Source: UBA927 sp964367095 (GTDB lineage: Bacteria; Patescibacteriota; Microgenomatia; UBA10105; UBA927). Taken from it: 5,823 nucleotides of DNA. Shown one piece after another: positions 5,321 through 5,823 of the stretch; positions within the stretch are counted from its first letter, which is position 1, and each line of letters starts with the position of its first letter. Position numbers and translations under genes: made by a program. The stretch is from assembly GCA_964367095.1 (NCBI GenBank), contig CAYIXE010000055.1:1-5823 (forward strand), given 5' to 3'. The notes under the pieces were generated by a model, which was given only the letters and a program-made list of their open reading frames with translations, searched no databases and was not told where the DNA came from.

Positions 5321-5529
5321 AGCCATTGAAATATAGAGAGATTATCAGGAAGACAAGAAAGGCTGGTTTTGTTTTTCGTCGAAATACGGGCGGTACGCAT
5401 GAAATTTGGTGGAATGAAAAGAAGAAGACAACATGCGTTATACCGCATCATCACGAAATTAAATCAGGAACAGTAAAAAGTATTGTTAAGCAAATGGAAA
5501 TGACTGAAAAAGAATTTTTATCGTTATAA
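5317..5529 (+). CDS. hicA: HicA-family mRNA interferase toxin
   Basis: HicA is a small toxin with a double-stranded-RNA-binding fold that cleaves mRNA through a conserved His. The 70-residue protein has the expected order: KYREIIRKTRKAGFVFRRN (5-23), then the catalytic region GGTHEIW with H28 (GTH instead of the usual GSH), then VIPHHHEIKSGTVKSIVKQM (41-60) and the typical end MTEKEFLSL. Length and motifs are complete, so it looks intact and potentially active. It starts inside the hicB stop codon, has no ribosome-binding site and depends on coupled translation. In the E. coli locus the toxin gene comes first; here the order is reversed, an arrangement also known in other bacteria. Confidence 0.9.
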   Translation: MKPLKYREIIRKTRKAGFVFRRNTGGTHEIWWNEKKKTTCVIPHHHEIKSGTVKSIVKQMEMTEKEFLSL

Positions 5530-5531
5530 AT

Positions 5532-5545
5532 CAACCTTCTGGTTG
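5532..5545 (+). terminator. weak hairpin after hicA
   Basis: CAACC (5532-5536) pairs with GGTTG (5541-5545) around TTCT, three bases after the hicA stop. The following TCTTGG is a poor T tract, so termination would be inefficient at best. Confidence 0.25.
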
Positions 5546-5561
5546 TCTTGGATTCCTCTAG

Positions 5562-5590
5562 TAGAAAATTTCTGGAGAATATTGTATAAT
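5562..5590 (+). promoter_or_regulatory. promoter of the 3' terminal gene
   Basis: A perfect TATAAT at 5585-5590 has TAGAAA at 5562-5567 as a -35 candidate with a 17-base spacer. Transcription would start near 5597, just before the GGGAG ribosome-binding site. Confidence 0.6.
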
Positions 5591-5599
5591 GAGTGTCTT

Positions 5600-5604
5600 G
5601 GGAG
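5600..5604 (+). promoter_or_regulatory. Shine-Dalgarno site that decides the start at 5610
   Basis: GGGAG lies five bases before the ATG at 5610. It is the only well-placed ribosome-binding site in the window and favours 5610 over the in-frame ATG at 5637, which has none. Confidence 0.6.
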
Positions 5605-5609
5605 TGTAA

Positions 5610-5823
5610 ATGAATGACTCCTCTCGACATAATACTATGGTTAAAACAGCAAAAATAAAAGTCGCCTCATCGGCGACCCGCAAAGGCGGAAAGGAAGTCA
5701 AAAAAGCCGTTGCGCCAAAAAAAGTTAAGAAAGTCGTTAAAGTAACCCCACTTCGTCCTGCAAAGCGAGACTCCGCGGGACAAGTAAAAGTTTCTAAAGT
5801 AAAAAAGACAGGGGAATCTGTTG
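5610..5823 (+). CDS. lysine-rich protein, N-terminal part only
   Basis: The frame is open from ATG 5610 to the end of the window (71 residues so far). ATG 5637 in the same frame is an alternative start (MVKTAKIKVASS). From that Met, 62 residues contain 17 Lys and 3 Arg against 3 acidic residues, with repeated K-K-V-type runs (KKAVAPKKVKKVVKV). This is a disordered, strongly basic extension of the kind found on ribosomal proteins, histone-H1-like or other nucleic-acid-binding proteins. The last visible residues (VKVSKVKKTGESV) may begin a folded domain. A ribosomal protein such as L4 with a basic extension is possible but cannot be shown. It has its own promoter, so it is separate from hicBA. 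Confidence 0.7.
   Translation, partial: MNDSSRHNTMVKTAKIKVASSATRKGGKEVKKAVAPKKVKKVVKVTPLRPAKRDSAGQVKVSKVKKTGESV

Noticed and set aside
1..5823. CRISPR array, insertion sequence or prophage
   Set aside because: No regularly spaced repeats, no transposase or integrase motifs and no terminal inverted repeats with target duplication were found. The repeats at 3838-3936 are too few and irregular for CRISPR.

Overview
The window looks like chromosomal DNA of a reduced bacterium, most likely a member of the Candidate Phyla Radiation (Patescibacteria, Parcubacteria-like). This is an inference from the short NusA and short IF2 lying next to each other with no rimP, ylxR or rbfA, the divergent DHH protein after infB, the scarcity of Shine-Dalgarno sites and the compact layout. 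All recognisable genes lie on the + strand. TGA ends at least two of them (682-684 and 5318-5320), so the recoded TGA=Gly code of Gracilibacteria/Absconditabacteria is not in use.

Layout. (1) 1-45: probable last codons of an upstream gene. (2) 100-974: two uncharacterised genes joined by an ATGA overlap, a glycine-rich membrane-hairpin protein and a small acidic helical protein. (3) 975-1225: a non-coding stretch with a good promoter, an intrinsic terminator with a GUGA tetraloop about 25 nt after the predicted start of transcription, then two more strong stem-loops, the last ending just before the nusA start. (4) 1226-3839: nusA and infB, 31 nt apart, the core of the conserved transcription/translation cluster. 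(5) 3840-3936: an AT-rich leader made of direct and inverted copies of one short motif, fed by a promoter inside the end of infB. (6) 3937-4968: a DHH-family (NrnA-like) protein that lacks several metal ligands and the DHHA1 domain. (7) 4969-5529: a hairpin, a 16-bp palindrome, an extended -10 promoter and a hicB-hicA toxin-antitoxin pair. (8) 5530-5823: a new promoter, a rare good Shine-Dalgarno site and the lysine-rich start of a gene that runs off the end.

NusA (elongation, pausing, termination) and IF2 (fMet-tRNA delivery) form the housekeeping core. The DHH gene stands where nrnA often sits in other bacteria, but probably no longer carries out standard phosphodiesterase chemistry. HicBA is an accessory module with its own signals. 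No clearly new multi-gene system is visible. The best leads are the nusA leader, which could let NusA control its own synthesis, the eroded DHH protein with its repeat-built leader, the unknown 100-974 gene pair, and an A7 tract at the infB start.
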